Source: Candidatus Schekmanbacteria bacterium GWA2_38_11 (GTDB lineage Bacteria; Schekmanbacteria; GWA2-38-11). Taken from it: a stretch of DNA of 9,912 bases. The notes under the pieces were generated by a model. It was not told the origin of the DNA. It searched no databases and saw nothing but the letters and a program-made list of their open reading frames with translations. The translations under genes and the position numbers were made by a program. The stretch spans positions 4,262-14,173 of the forward strand of contig MGDB01000129.1 of assembly GCA_001790645.1 (NCBI GenBank), read 5' to 3'. Each line of letters opens with the position of its first letter. Within the stretch, counting starts at the first letter, position 1. Positions 1 through 6,690 of the stretch are shown here, piece after piece.

Positions 1-2
1 TG

Positions 3-3000
3 CTCGTTGATAACGGGGATAGCAGGAAAAAGACTAAAATCCCAGCTGAAGTGCTTGTAATCTCAAGAGATTTTAAAGTAATTGCATCAGATCAGAAGGA
101 TTTAATTGGAATGGATTTAGAATCTCTTTCAAAAGATAAGAGATGGAAACATGTAAAGGCGTATGAAAATATTAAAAAAGTAATAATGAATGGAAGGGTC
201 TTAAGTGTGGAAGACAAAATGGATTTTCATTATGAGGCGATAATTCCTTTTAAGGAGAAGGGTAATAGTGGTGGCGTGGTATTCGTTGCAAGGAGCTTAG
301 AAAACCTCAGAAAAGAGTTATTCTCACATTTTCTGCGCACTCTTATAAGTTTTCTTTTTTTATCGTTCATTGCCGGTATGTTTTTCTTTATAGCTTTGAG
401 GAAAATTGTAACAAAGCCTCTCGGTCAGCTTACCCAACGAGTTAAAATGATAAGAGAAGGGAAAAGGCCTGAGCATTTATGCCTGAACACAAGGGATGAA
501 CTTGGATTCCTGGGTAACACATTTAATAAAATGGCAGAAACTCTTATGCAGAGAGAAGGTGATCTTTTAAAGCAAAACAGGATGACCAATTCACTCTACG
601 AAATATCATCTCTTATATCCACGACTTTAAATATTCAAGAGGTATTAGATATATCACTTAAAAAAGTTATAGAAGTCATAGGAGTAGATGGTGGAGGAAT
701 TTTTTTGTTTGATGCATCTACCTATAGCCTTCTGCTCAAAGCTTCTTATGGACTTTCAGATGAGTTTGTTAATAGTGTGAGGTCTCTTAAGGCTGATGAT
801 GGTCTGGTTGGGAAAGCCTTTATCACAGGTAAAACAATAGCTCTTGAGGAAATCAGAAATACCCCTCGCTCAAACCTTGATGCAGTAAAAAAAGAGGGGT
901 TTAAGGCAGGTGCCTATGTTCCTTTAAAGGCAAAGGAAGATAAGGTATTAGGGGTGATGGCAATTGCAAATAAAGGTGATAAAAAATTCAGTGAAGATGA
1001 AATTTCCCTTCTCAATTCAATCGGGGAATTGATAGGAGTTGCTGTTGAGAATGCATTGTTTTATGAAAAATCAGAGAAGAGAGTAAACCAGATTGAGATG
1101 ATAAATAAGATAGGAAAAATTATAAGTGAAACCTTTAATGTTGATGAAATTATGCAAATAGTTGCAGGAAAAATACAGGAGTTAGTTCCATTTGATATTG
1201 GAGGGATTCATCTGTTTGATAGCTCTAAAAAACGACTTAATTTTTTATATCTCATTGAAGATAGGGCTATTACCTTAAAGAAAAAAGTTGATATTCCTTT
1301 AGAAGGGACTGCATTTGAGCAAAATGTGGTAAAAAAAGAGTCACTCCTGCGCCACGACCTTAAAGAAGAGAGTGTTTTTAGGGGTGAGAGAACAATGTTT
1401 GAAAGATTTGGCATCAGATCAATATTGACAGTGCCATTAATTTCAAAGGAAGAAATAATTGGTTTTTTAAGTGTAGGTAGGAGAGAACCTAATGTATATA
1501 CAGAAGAAAATATGAAATTATTAGAGATAATAGGTCTTGAGATTGCAACCTCAATCCACAATGCACGGCTTTTTGGAAATGTCATTAAGGCAAAGACTGA
1601 GTGGGAAAATACCTTTGACTCAATAACAGATTTAATTTCAATCCATGATAAGGAGTTTAACATATTAAGAGTCAATAAGACTCTGGCAGATAAATTCAAT
1701 ATTGAACCAAATGAATTAATAGGGAAGAAATGCTATGAGATTTTCCACTGCAAAAAAGAACCTCTAAAAAATTGCCCCCACAAAAAGGTTATTGATACTG
1801 GAAAGTATTGTGAAGGAGAAATAGATGGAGAGGGATTATTCAAAGGAAGTATATTTTTGATTTCTGCCTCACCATTTTTTAACTATGAAGGTAAAATAAT
1901 CGGGTCAGTACATATGGTAAGAGATATAACTGAAAAGAAGATTTCTGAGAAAGAGCTTATTGAATCTAATAAAAAATTAAAAGAGACATTGGAGAAATTA
2001 CAGGCTGTTCAGGAACAGCTTTTGCAGTCTGATAAATTAGCAGCGGTTGGACAGCTTGTTTCAGGCGTTGCCCATGAACTGAATAATCCTCTTACAAGTG
2101 TAATAGGTTATTCACAATTATTAATGATGAAAATAAAAGATGAACACCTGATAGGTGATGTTGAAAAGGTTTTTAATGAGGCAAACCGTGCAGCAAAGAT
2201 TGTAGGAAATCTCTTAACCTTTGCAAGGCAAAAAAAGTTAGAGAAAGACTATATTGATATCAATGAAGTCATTATTAAGACACTTGAGTTAAAAGCATAT
2301 GAGATGAAGGTCACAAATATTGAGGTCATAGCTGAGTTTGATAGAGAACTTCCAAAAACAATGGCTGATTTCCAGCAGCTCCAGCAGGTATTTTTAAATA
2401 TTATAATAAATGCTGAACAGGCAATGATTGAAGCCCATAATAGAGGAAGATTTGAGGTTAAAACAGAAGTTATAAGAAGAAATAATTCAGGAAACGGGAG
2501 CAAGAATCCCGAAGAAGAGAAGGAATTTATTCGTATTTCCTTTAAGGATGATGGATTAGGAATTCCGGAGAAAAATTTGAAAAAGATATTTGATCCGTTC
2601 TTTACTACAAAGGCTATAGGGAAGGGAACAGGTTTAGGATTAAGCTTAAGCTATGGGATAATTAAAGAACATGATGGAAGAATTTGTGCTGAGAATAACC
2701 ACGAGGATAGAGGTGTAACTATTTTTGTTGAAATTCCTGTAATCGAAGGGATGGCTAAGGCTGTTTGTAAAGAAAAAAATCACGATCTAAAATCAATGGA
2801 GAGCAGGAAGATTCTTGCAGTTGATGATGAGGAGGCAATAAGAACTCTGTTAAAGATCATACTTGAAAGCAAAGGTCATAAAGTAGATCTTGCAGAAAAT
2901 GGATATGAAGCAATAAATAAAATTAAGAGAAAAAAATATGATTTAGTGATTTCTGATTTAAAGATGCCGGAGTTAGGAGGAAAAGAATTATATAATTTAT

Positions 3001-3176
3001 TGAGAGCTGAAAATCCAGCCATTGCAGATAAGATTCTTTTTATTACAGGAGATACGGTTAATCCTGAAACAGCAGTATTCTTAGAAAAAACAGGTAATCA
3101 TTTCTTAAAAAAACCTTTTGAGTCAGAGGATTTGATGGAATCTATTTGGGAGGCTTTGTCTGAAGATGTCCATTAA
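3..3176 (+). CDS. Membrane hybrid sensor histidine kinase (HAMP-GAF-GAF-PAS-HisKA-HATPase-REC), 5' partial
   Basis: The reading frame is open to the left edge, so the true start lies outside the window; the GTG at 51 is only the first in-window start-like codon. Residues below are numbered from that GTG. Residues 1-90 look like the end of a periplasmic Cache-like sensor. A membrane segment follows at about 96-117, then HAMP (118-170), two GAF domains (about 185-340 and 352-507), PAS (about 516-628), a short coiled coil, HisKA with phospho-acceptor H675 (AHELNNPL), and HATPase_c. The ATPase has N783/N787, DDGLG at 833-837, FDPFFTTK at 847-854 and GKGTGLGL at 857-864. A C-terminal REC domain has D925/D926, acceptor D969, T999 and K1021. 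All catalytic residues are present, so it should autophosphorylate and pass phosphate to its own REC and probably on to the overlapping downstream regulator. The signal is unknown. The PAS domain carries three cysteines (C561, C567, C575). Its two GAF domains could bind a small ligand, but no specific pocket is recognisable. Confidence 0.93.
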   Translation, partial: LVDNGDSRKKTKIPAEVLVISRDFKVIASDQKDLIGMDLESLSKDKRWKHVKAYENIKKVIMNGRVLSVEDKMDFHYEAIIPFKEKGNSGGVVFVARSLENLRKELFSHFLRTLISFLFLSFIAGMFFFIALRKIVTKPLGQLTQRVKMIREGKRPEHLCLNTRDELGFLGNTFNKMAETLMQREGDLLKQNRMTNSLYEISSLISTTLNIQEVLDISLKKVIEVIGVDGGGIFLFDASTYSLLLKASYGLSDEFVNSVRSLKADDGLVGKAFITGKTIALEEIRNTPRSNLDAVKKEGFKAGAYVPLKAKEDKVLGVMAIANKGDKKFSEDEISLLNSIGELIGVAVENALFYEKSEKRVNQIEMINKIGKIISETFNVDEIMQIVAGKIQELVPFDIGGIHLFDSSKKRLNFLYLIEDRAITLKKKVDIPLEGTAFEQNVVKKESLLRHDLKEESVFRGERTMFERFGIRSILTVPLISKEEIIGFLSVGRREPNVYTEENMKLLEIIGLEIATSIHNARLFGNVIKAKTEWENTFDSITDLISIHDKEFNILRVNKTLADKFNIEPNELIGKKCYEIFHCKKEPLKNCPHKKVIDTGKYCEGEIDGEGLFKGSIFLISASPFFNYEGKIIGSVHMVRDITEKKISEKELIESNKKLKETLEKLQAVQEQLLQSDKLAAVGQLVSGVAHELNNPLTSVIGYSQLLMMKIKDEHLIGDVEKVFNEANRAAKIVGNLLTFARQKKLEKDYIDINEVIIKTLELKAYEMKVTNIEVIAEFDRELPKTMADFQQLQQVFLNIIINAEQAMIEAHNRGRFEVKTEVIRRNNSGNGSKNPEEEKEFIRISFKDDGLGIPEKNLKKIFDPFFTTKAIGKGTGLGLSLSYGIIKEHDGRICAENNHEDRGVTIFVEIPVIEGMAKAVCKEKNHDLKSMESRKILAVDDEEAIRTLLKIILESKGHKVDLAENGYEAINKIKRKKYDLVISDLKMPELGGKELYNLLRAENPAIADKILFITGDTVNPETAVFLEKTGNHFLKKPFESEDLMESIWEALSEDVH

Positions 3177-4224
3177 TAGAGATGAAAAAATCCTTGTAGT
3201 TGATGATGAACAGAGTATCAGGGAGTTAATTGTAACAAGCCTTGAGGATAATGGCTATCTCTGTTCAACTGCTGCAGATGGGCAGGAGGCTTTAAGGAAG
3301 CTTGAAGAAGAAGATTACCAGCTTGTTATTTCAGATATTAAAATGCCAGGGATGGACGGCATAGAGCTTTTAAAACGAATTCTTTCTGAATATCGAGATG
3401 TAGCAGTTATTATGGTAACATCGCTGGTAAATATCAATTATTCGATTGAGGCTATGAAGTTAGGGGCATATGACTACATTCTTAAACCTTTCGACCTTGG
3501 AAGTTTGTTAATCAGTGTTCAGAGAGCTTTTGAAAGAAGGATGCTGATTATAAAGAACAGAGAATATCAATATAACTTAGAACTTAAAGTAGAGGAGCAG
3601 ACAAGAGAAATAAGAAAGGTTTTTCTTAATGCAATTGAAGCCCTGGCACAGGCACTGGAAGCAAAAGATGCTTACACCAGTGGACATTCTCACAGGGTTA
3701 CAGAAATTTCTGTGATAATAGCAAAGGAGCTTGAACTTGATTCAGATTATGTGGATAAAATACGTCTTTCAGGGTTACTTCATGACATTGGTAAGATAGG
3801 AATCAGGGGAGATGTACTTAACAAGCCAGGCAGGCTTACAGAATCAGAATATAAGCATGTATCAACTCATCCCAGCATAGGGGTTAAAATTTTACAATTC
3901 CTGATTAAGGAAAATGAAGTTCTTGAAATAATAAAACACCATCATGAATTTTACAATGGTAAGGGTTTGCCTGATGGTTTAAGAATGGAAAAAATTCCCA
4001 TTGGCTCAAGAATACTTGCTGTTGCTGATACCTTTGATGCAATGACATCAACAAGGCCTTACAGGAATGCTCTTTCTCCTGAAACTGCTTATAAGGAACT
4101 TGAGAGATGTAAGGGAACACAGTTTGACCCTGACGTAGTGGATGCTTTCTTCAGATGCAGGGAAAAGGTAGAGAGGATAATAAGCGGTAAGGAAATACCT
4201 TTGGGAATTGCAATTAATCAGTGA
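3166..4224 (+). CDS. Response regulator with HD-GYP-type phosphodiesterase output (REC-HD-GYP)
   Basis: This 352-residue cytoplasmic protein has an N-terminal REC domain (about 8-122) with acidic D13/D14, acceptor D57 and K107. A helical linker (about 130-165) leads to an HD-GYP domain. The domain has HSHR at 174-177, the metal pair H206-D207 in HDIGKIGI, H235, HHH at 258-260 and D288. Proteins of this class hydrolyse cyclic di-GMP to pGpG or GMP and act as RpfG-like outputs of two-component systems. The signature loop here reads NGKGLPDGL (264-272), so the usual GYP is GLP; the metal ligands are kept, so activity is likely but unproven. The ATG lies 11 bases inside the kinase gene, with GGGAGG about 12 bases upstream, which points to translational coupling and makes the kinase its probable partner. 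It ends just before a hairpin cluster that separates it from a convergent gene. Confidence 0.92.
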   Translation: MSINRDEKILVVDDEQSIRELIVTSLEDNGYLCSTAADGQEALRKLEEEDYQLVISDIKMPGMDGIELLKRILSEYRDVAVIMVTSLVNINYSIEAMKLGAYDYILKPFDLGSLLISVQRAFERRMLIIKNREYQYNLELKVEEQTREIRKVFLNAIEALAQALEAKDAYTSGHSHRVTEISVIIAKELELDSDYVDKIRLSGLLHDIGKIGIRGDVLNKPGRLTESEYKHVSTHPSIGVKILQFLIKENEVLEIIKHHHEFYNGKGLPDGLRMEKIPIGSRILAVADTFDAMTSTRPYRNALSPETAYKELERCKGTQFDPDVVDAFFRCREKVERIISGKEIPLGIAINQ

Positions 4225-4227
4225 AGA

Positions 4228-4287
4228 ACCTATCCGAAAATAGGTCAGGCATCCTGCCTGACATTATACCGAGGCAAGATGCCTCGG
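4228..4287. repeat. Cluster of three hairpins between convergent genes
   Basis: Three inverted repeats stand side by side: ACCTAT/ATAGGT (4228-4245, 6-base loop), GTCAGGCA/TGCCTGAC (4244-4262, 3-base loop) and CCGAGGCA/TGCCTCGG (4269-4287, 3-base loop). The second and third are perfect 8-bp stems sharing the core AGGCA/TGCCT, with paired differences at the stem base, so they look like two versions of one dispersed hairpin. They fill most of the 84-base gap between the HD-GYP gene and the converging cysteine protein gene. They could act as a bidirectional terminator or as mRNA-end protection, although no long T run follows either stem. Confidence 0.75.
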
Positions 4288-4308
4288 CTATTGTTTTATA
4301 TGCAAGGG

Positions 4309-4734
4309 TTATTTTGCTCCGTTAATAACCTCAGCCAAAATCTCTGCTGTCCTTGCTGCAACCTTTGCACAGTGTTCCTTGTGAGCCGCACTTTTCCATT
4401 CAATACCTTTTGTTATTTCGCAGCAGCAAGTAGTCCCAAATGCATCTTTGAACTTGTCGTGAAAGGATTTTGCGAGAGGATATATTTTATCTACTTTTTC
4501 ATTTGGATTGTTTCTGCCAAAGAGAGCTCCGAGTACAATTACTCCACCGTTCATGGCCCCGCAGAGATCTTTTGCTGCTCCTATTCCGCCACCCATTGGA
4601 GTTGCGATTTTTACATCAAGATTTAATTTAAGGATTTCTTTAAAAGCTGAAAGGACAGCCTCTGCACAGTTATAACCGGATTGATAATTTTTTGAGGTTA
4701 GATCAGATACTGCCTTTAAATCTAATTTATTCAT
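4309..4734 (-). CDS. C_GCAxxG_C_C family probable redox protein
   Basis: This 141-residue soluble protein belongs to the small cysteine-rich family named C_GCAxxG_C_C, whose members are predicted redox or metal-binding proteins without a firmly known reaction. Visible landmarks are GYNCAEAVL (C23), the glycine run MGGGIG (47-52), LCGAMNGG (C58), a late FGTTCCC segment (C103-C105) and HKEHC (C122). Order, spacing and length fit the family. The three consecutive cysteines at 103-105 are unusual, since one is typical there. AGGAG lies 7 bases before the ATG, supporting the start. It has its own intergenic region on the 5' side, with only a weak promoter-like match, and converges on the signalling operon across the hairpin cluster. 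Function beyond thiol or metal chemistry cannot be read from the sequence. Confidence 0.88.
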   Translation of the reverse strand: MNKLDLKAVSDLTSKNYQSGYNCAEAVLSAFKEILKLNLDVKIATPMGGGIGAAKDLCGAMNGGVIVLGALFGRNNPNEKVDKIYPLAKSFHDKFKDAFGTTCCCEITKGIEWKSAAHKEHCAKVAARTAEILAEVINGAK

Positions 4735-4815
4735 TTAAAAACTCCTATTAAAAATATTTGTAACAAAAGTAGTGGTGTTATTCCAACTACATTTGGTAAA
4801 AAAACTCAGGATACA

Positions 4816-4838
4816 GCGGGGTCTGGAAACCCTGACCT
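4816..4838. repeat. Degenerate small hairpin repeat
   Basis: GGGT (4819-4822) pairs with ACCC (4829-4832) around the loop CTGGAA, in a setting that reads GCGGGGTCTGGAAACCCTGACC. It resembles a common dispersed hairpin of related metagenomic genomes in which the stem is longer and perfect; here it has decayed. The remainder of the 4735-4915 gap holds only this, the next repeat and the ribosome-binding site of the downstream gene. Confidence 0.4.
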
Positions 4839-4871
4839 ATCCATCTTGGCAATAACTTTCTATAGCTACAT

Positions 4872-4903
4872 CCCCCTCACCCCGGCCCCATCAGGGGAGA
4901 GGG
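4872..4903. repeat. C/G-rich hairpin repeat, type 1 copy A
   Basis: CCCTCACCCC (4874-4883) faces GGGGAGAGGG (4894-4903), a 10-bp stem with a single A/A mismatch around a 10-base loop. It lies 12 bases beyond the stop of the flavin-barrel gene, in whose mRNA it would form a 3' hairpin. It shares its arms with the copy at 5494-5518, so it is a dispersed repeat and not a gene-specific terminator. Confidence 0.7.
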
Positions 4904-4915
4904 TGAAAAGGCATC

Positions 4916-5440
4916 TCAATTTTCCTCTTCACTCCAGGCCTGGTTAAGAATTCCATCAGGGAAGTTCAGATACCGGGCTTTTGATACCTCTATTTTTATT
5001 ATTTTCATATCAGGTCGGGCTTTAACTCCAAGCCTCTTTAAATCTTCTCTTTCTTCTGATTTTATTATATTCTTTGCATCAATATATTTCTGGCCGTCCT
5101 CAGGCCTTATTATCTCAGCTTTACCCCACATCTGAAGTCCCTTGACAGATTCAAACCCGGAATAATCGCCGTAAAGGCTCACAGATATATTCGGGTTCTC
5201 AAGAATGTTTTTAAGTTTGCCTCCGCCTTCAGTGAAGATATAAATGGCCAGACCTTTATTCCTGTAGCGCAAAGGTGTTGAACGGGGGATATTATTTGCG
5301 CATGTAGCAAGTGTGCAGATTTTATTTTCGCTTAAAAACTTTATTATCTCTTTTTTCAGCTCATCTTTTGAAAGCCTCTTTGCCTTTCTTTTAAGGATAT
5401 CCCTGTAATCCTTTTCTATATCAATATTCTTTTCTGCCAT
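4916..5440 (-). CDS. Pyridoxamine 5'-phosphate oxidase-like FMN-binding split-barrel protein
   Basis: This 174-residue cytoplasmic protein has a basic helical N-terminus (1-38) and then the split-barrel core typical of PNPOx-like flavoproteins. The core comprises ICTLATCANNIPRSTPL (41-57), the strand-and-helix block GLAIYIFTEGGGKLKNIL (63-80) followed by NISVSLYG (84-91), GLQMWGKAEII (101-111), and the late strand MKIIKIEVSKARYLNF (145-160). The 'TLAT...PRSTPLRY' pattern and the 'KLKNIL..NPNISV' helix are family hallmarks. Such proteins bind FMN, F420 or haem and include oxidases and reductases; the short stand-alone form does not allow a substrate to be named. It is unlikely to be the vitamin B6 enzyme PdxH itself, which is longer with different C-terminal motifs. 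AAGGAG lies 6 bases before the ATG. The upstream region is shared divergently with the 62-residue gene. Confidence 0.87.
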   Translation of the reverse strand: MAEKNIDIEKDYRDILKRKAKRLSKDELKKEIIKFLSENKICTLATCANNIPRSTPLRYRNKGLAIYIFTEGGGKLKNILENPNISVSLYGDYSGFESVKGLQMWGKAEIIRPEDGQKYIDAKNIIKSEEREDLKRLGVKARPDMKIIKIEVSKARYLNFPDGILNQAWSEEEN

Positions 5441-5481
5441 TAGAAACTCCTTACATTTTTATATTTTGTTTTGTTTCATTT

Positions 5482-5555
5482 CCCCTCACCCTCTCCCTCT
5501 CCCCAGCGGGGAGAGGGAATGAATGGGTAGTCTCCCTTGCCAAATAGGGAGAGGG
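5482..5555. repeat. C/G-rich hairpin repeats, type 1 copy B plus a second stem
   Basis: CCCTCTCCCC (5495-5504) and GGGGAGAGGG (5508-5517) form a perfect 10-bp stem with loop AGC, extended to 11 bp by the flanking T/A. A second 7-bp stem, TCTCCCT (5531-5537) with AGGGAGA (5546-5552), follows. The composition is sharply different from the AT-rich surroundings. The block lies in the 5' region of the flavin-barrel gene, about 55 bases or more before its start, so an mRNA starting beyond it would carry the stems in its leader. Confidence 0.75.
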
Positions 5556-5617
5556 TAAAATAAGTTTTTTAAAATTTATTAAAAAATATAATACCCTAAT
5601 AATTTCTGCAATAAAAT

Positions 5618-5636
5618 AAAAGGTATTTTACCTTTT
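5618..5636. promoter_or_regulatory. Inverted repeat next to the -35 box, possible operator
   Basis: AAAAGGTA (5618-5625) and TACCTTTT (5629-5636) form a perfect 8-bp inverted repeat with a 3-base spacer. It ends 4 bases before the TTGACG box at 5641. The same AAGGTA core recurs twice downstream in the tandem repeat at 5670-5697, which makes a shared binding protein possible. A simple hairpin is the alternative. Confidence 0.4.
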
Positions 5637-5640
5637 CAGA

Positions 5641-5669
5641 TTGACGGATTAAGCCTTGTGAACTATATT
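5641..5669 (+). promoter_or_regulatory. Sigma70-type promoter of the 62-residue gene
   Basis: TTGACG (5641-5646) and TATATT (5664-5669) are separated by exactly 17 bases and each matches the consensus at five of six positions. Transcription would start near 5676, giving a leader of about 43 bases before the ATG at 5719, and no other gene lies between. Confidence 0.65.
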
Positions 5670-5697
5670 TTAAGTATAAGGTATTAAGTATAAGGTA
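5670..5697 (+). repeat. Perfect tandem 14-bp repeat at the transcription start
   Basis: TTAAGTATAAGGTA occurs twice head to tail (5670-5683 and 5684-5697) with no mismatch. It begins at the base after the predicted -10 box, so it spans the likely start site and the first part of the leader. It could be a paired operator or simply a recent slippage duplication. Confidence 0.8.
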
Positions 5698-5718
5698 AAA
5701 ATAGAAAGGAGGTGGAGT

Positions 5719-5907
5719 ATGTTGAGGATAGAACTTACTACAGAGGAGGTTGGAATGCTGCACTTAATCCTTGAAAGCTATCTTTCAGACCTCCGAATGG
5801 AAATAGCTAACACCGACAGTATGGATTTCCGTGAAAGCTTAAAAGAGAGAGAGGTTTTCCTGAAGAAACTTCTTCAACAGCTTGAAGAGGGAAAAACAAC
5901 ATTCTGA
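5719..5907 (+). CDS. Small conserved-looking protein of unknown function, 62 residues
   Basis: The product is short, highly charged and predicted to be almost entirely helical: a strand-like start (MLRIELTTEEV), a helix around LHLILESYLSDLRMEIAN, a turn (TDSMDF), then a second amphipathic helix around SLKEREVFLKKLLQQL. The 'EEV...L...LESYLSDLR.EI..TD...FR..LKERE..L..LL' pattern resembles small uncharacterised proteins I associate with deltaproteobacteria and Nitrospirota; no function is known to me. It has no signal peptide, membrane segment or cysteine. Evidence that it is real: AAAGGAGGTG (5705-5714) 4 bases before the ATG, a good promoter, and a coding-like composition. It stands alone, 323 bases from the next gene. 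A regulatory or adaptor helical hairpin is possible. An antitoxin is less likely because no toxin is adjacent. Confidence 0.82.
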   Translation: MLRIELTTEEVGMLHLILESYLSDLRMEIANTDSMDFRESLKEREVFLKKLLQQLEEGKTTF

Positions 5908-6230
5908 AAACTCTTTAGTTATGCTGTTTCTTTGAAGAGCTTTTAGACGGAAGGAATTGGTTTAAGGAAGTTTTTTAAAACGATAGAAATTGTTTTATTT
6001 TGTAGGATTAATAAATTATATTGGTATAAAAAATAAAAACAATATAGTACTATTAATTCATCTTTAAGGTACTTTTATTTTCAAAGACATTACCAGCCGT
6101 TAATAAAATTCTGACTCAAACATGCCTTCACTAAAAATATTTAATCTTGCTTTTTTGTTCCATAATAATGTTAAATTCTGCTACGATTTAAATGGCTTGA
6201 ATCTTTTGAAGTTAACAGGGGTTATAAGAC
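5908..6230. other. Intergenic region without a convincing gene
   Basis: This very AT-rich stretch lies between the 62-residue gene and dtd. Just past the stop, AAAACTCTT (5907-5915) can pair with AAGAG-c-TTTT (5935-5944), a weak terminator-like fold. A weak promoter match, TTGGTA (6021-6026) and TATAGT (6043-6048) with a 16-base spacer, could serve dtd, and ATAGTACTAT (6044-6053) is a small palindrome on that -10 box. In such AT-rich DNA these may be chance. A 54-codon ATG frame from 6122 runs into dtd out of frame and shows no protein-like features. No RNA gene is recognisable. Confidence 0.5.
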
Positions 6231-6677
6231 TTGAAAGCAGTAATCCAGAGAGCAAAGAAGGCTTCTGTGAGCATTGGAAATGAGACTGTTGGAACCATAG
6301 GAAAAGGGTTAGCAATTCTCCTTGGCATTTCTGAAACAGACTCAGAGGAGGACGGAAAATATCTTGCAGATAAAATTGTAAATTTGCGAATTTTTGAAGA
6401 TTTGCAGGGGAAGATTAACCTTTCATGTCTTGATATAAAAGGCGAATTTCTTGTCATATCCCAGTTTACTCTTCTTGCTGATTGCAGAAAGGGGAGGAGA
6501 CCAAGTTTTACAGAGGCAGCAAGACCAGAAAAGGCAATCCCTCTTTATGAAAAGTTTATTTCTCTTCTGAAAGAGACAGGATTAAAAGTTGAAACCGGGG
6601 AGTTTGGAGCCTCAATACTTGTTGAAATTAATAATGAAGGCCCGGTCACGATAATACTGGATAGTAAGGAGAGATAG
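6231..6677 (+). CDS. dtd: D-aminoacyl-tRNA deacylase
   Basis: This cytoplasmic enzyme hydrolyses the ester of D-amino acids (and glycine on tRNA-Ala) mischarged on tRNA, a proofreading step that keeps D-residues out of proteins. The 148 residues match the family's usual length of about 145 and can be followed end to end: [18 protein letters not shown] at the start, LLGI at 30-33, [11 protein letters not shown] (47-57), the active-site SQFTL (77-81), the GRRPSF loop (88-93), [17 protein letters not shown] (124-140). The last contains the Gly-cisPro pair G137-P138 that excludes L-aminoacyl groups. The start is TTG: M-K/R-A-V-I-Q-R is the standard N-terminus, no ATG or GTG lies at that place, and AGGGG (6217-6221) is 9 bases upstream. 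It is followed after 5 bases by a possible ATG of the next reading frame, so the protease gene may be in the same transcript. Confidence 0.95.
   Translation: MKAVIQRAKKASVSIGNETVGTIGKGLAILLGISETDSEEDGKYLADKIVNLRIFEDLQGKINLSCLDIKGEFLVISQFTLLADCRKGRRPSFTEAARPEKAIPLYEKFISLLKETGLKVETGEFGASILVEINNEGPVTIILDSKER
6666..6671 (+). promoter_or_regulatory. Shine-Dalgarno-like AAGGAG before the ATG at 6683
   Basis: AAGGAG inside the last codons of dtd lies 11 bases before an ATG at 6683 that is in frame with the protease 42 codons downstream. It supports either an original start at 6683, later split from the body of the gene by a repeat, or a chance match. The chosen start at 6809 has no clear Shine-Dalgarno sequence. 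Confidence 0.35.
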
Positions 6678-6690
6678 AAGATATGGATAC

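Noticed and set aside
1208..1699. Minus-strand frame of 163 codons within the kinase gene
   Set aside because: It is antisense to the GAF/PAS region, whose domains are unmistakable on the plus strand; no own start signals.
4279..4626. Plus-strand cysteine-rich frame of 115 codons
   Set aside because: It lies antisense to the clearly recognisable C_GCAxxG_C_C protein and starts inside a hairpin.
5719..5907. The small helical protein as an antitoxin
   Set aside because: No toxin-like gene is adjacent on either side and no DNA-binding motif is visible.
6122..6283. ATG frame of about 54 codons before and across the dtd start
   Set aside because: It has no ribosome-binding site, shows no protein-like features and overlaps dtd out of frame.
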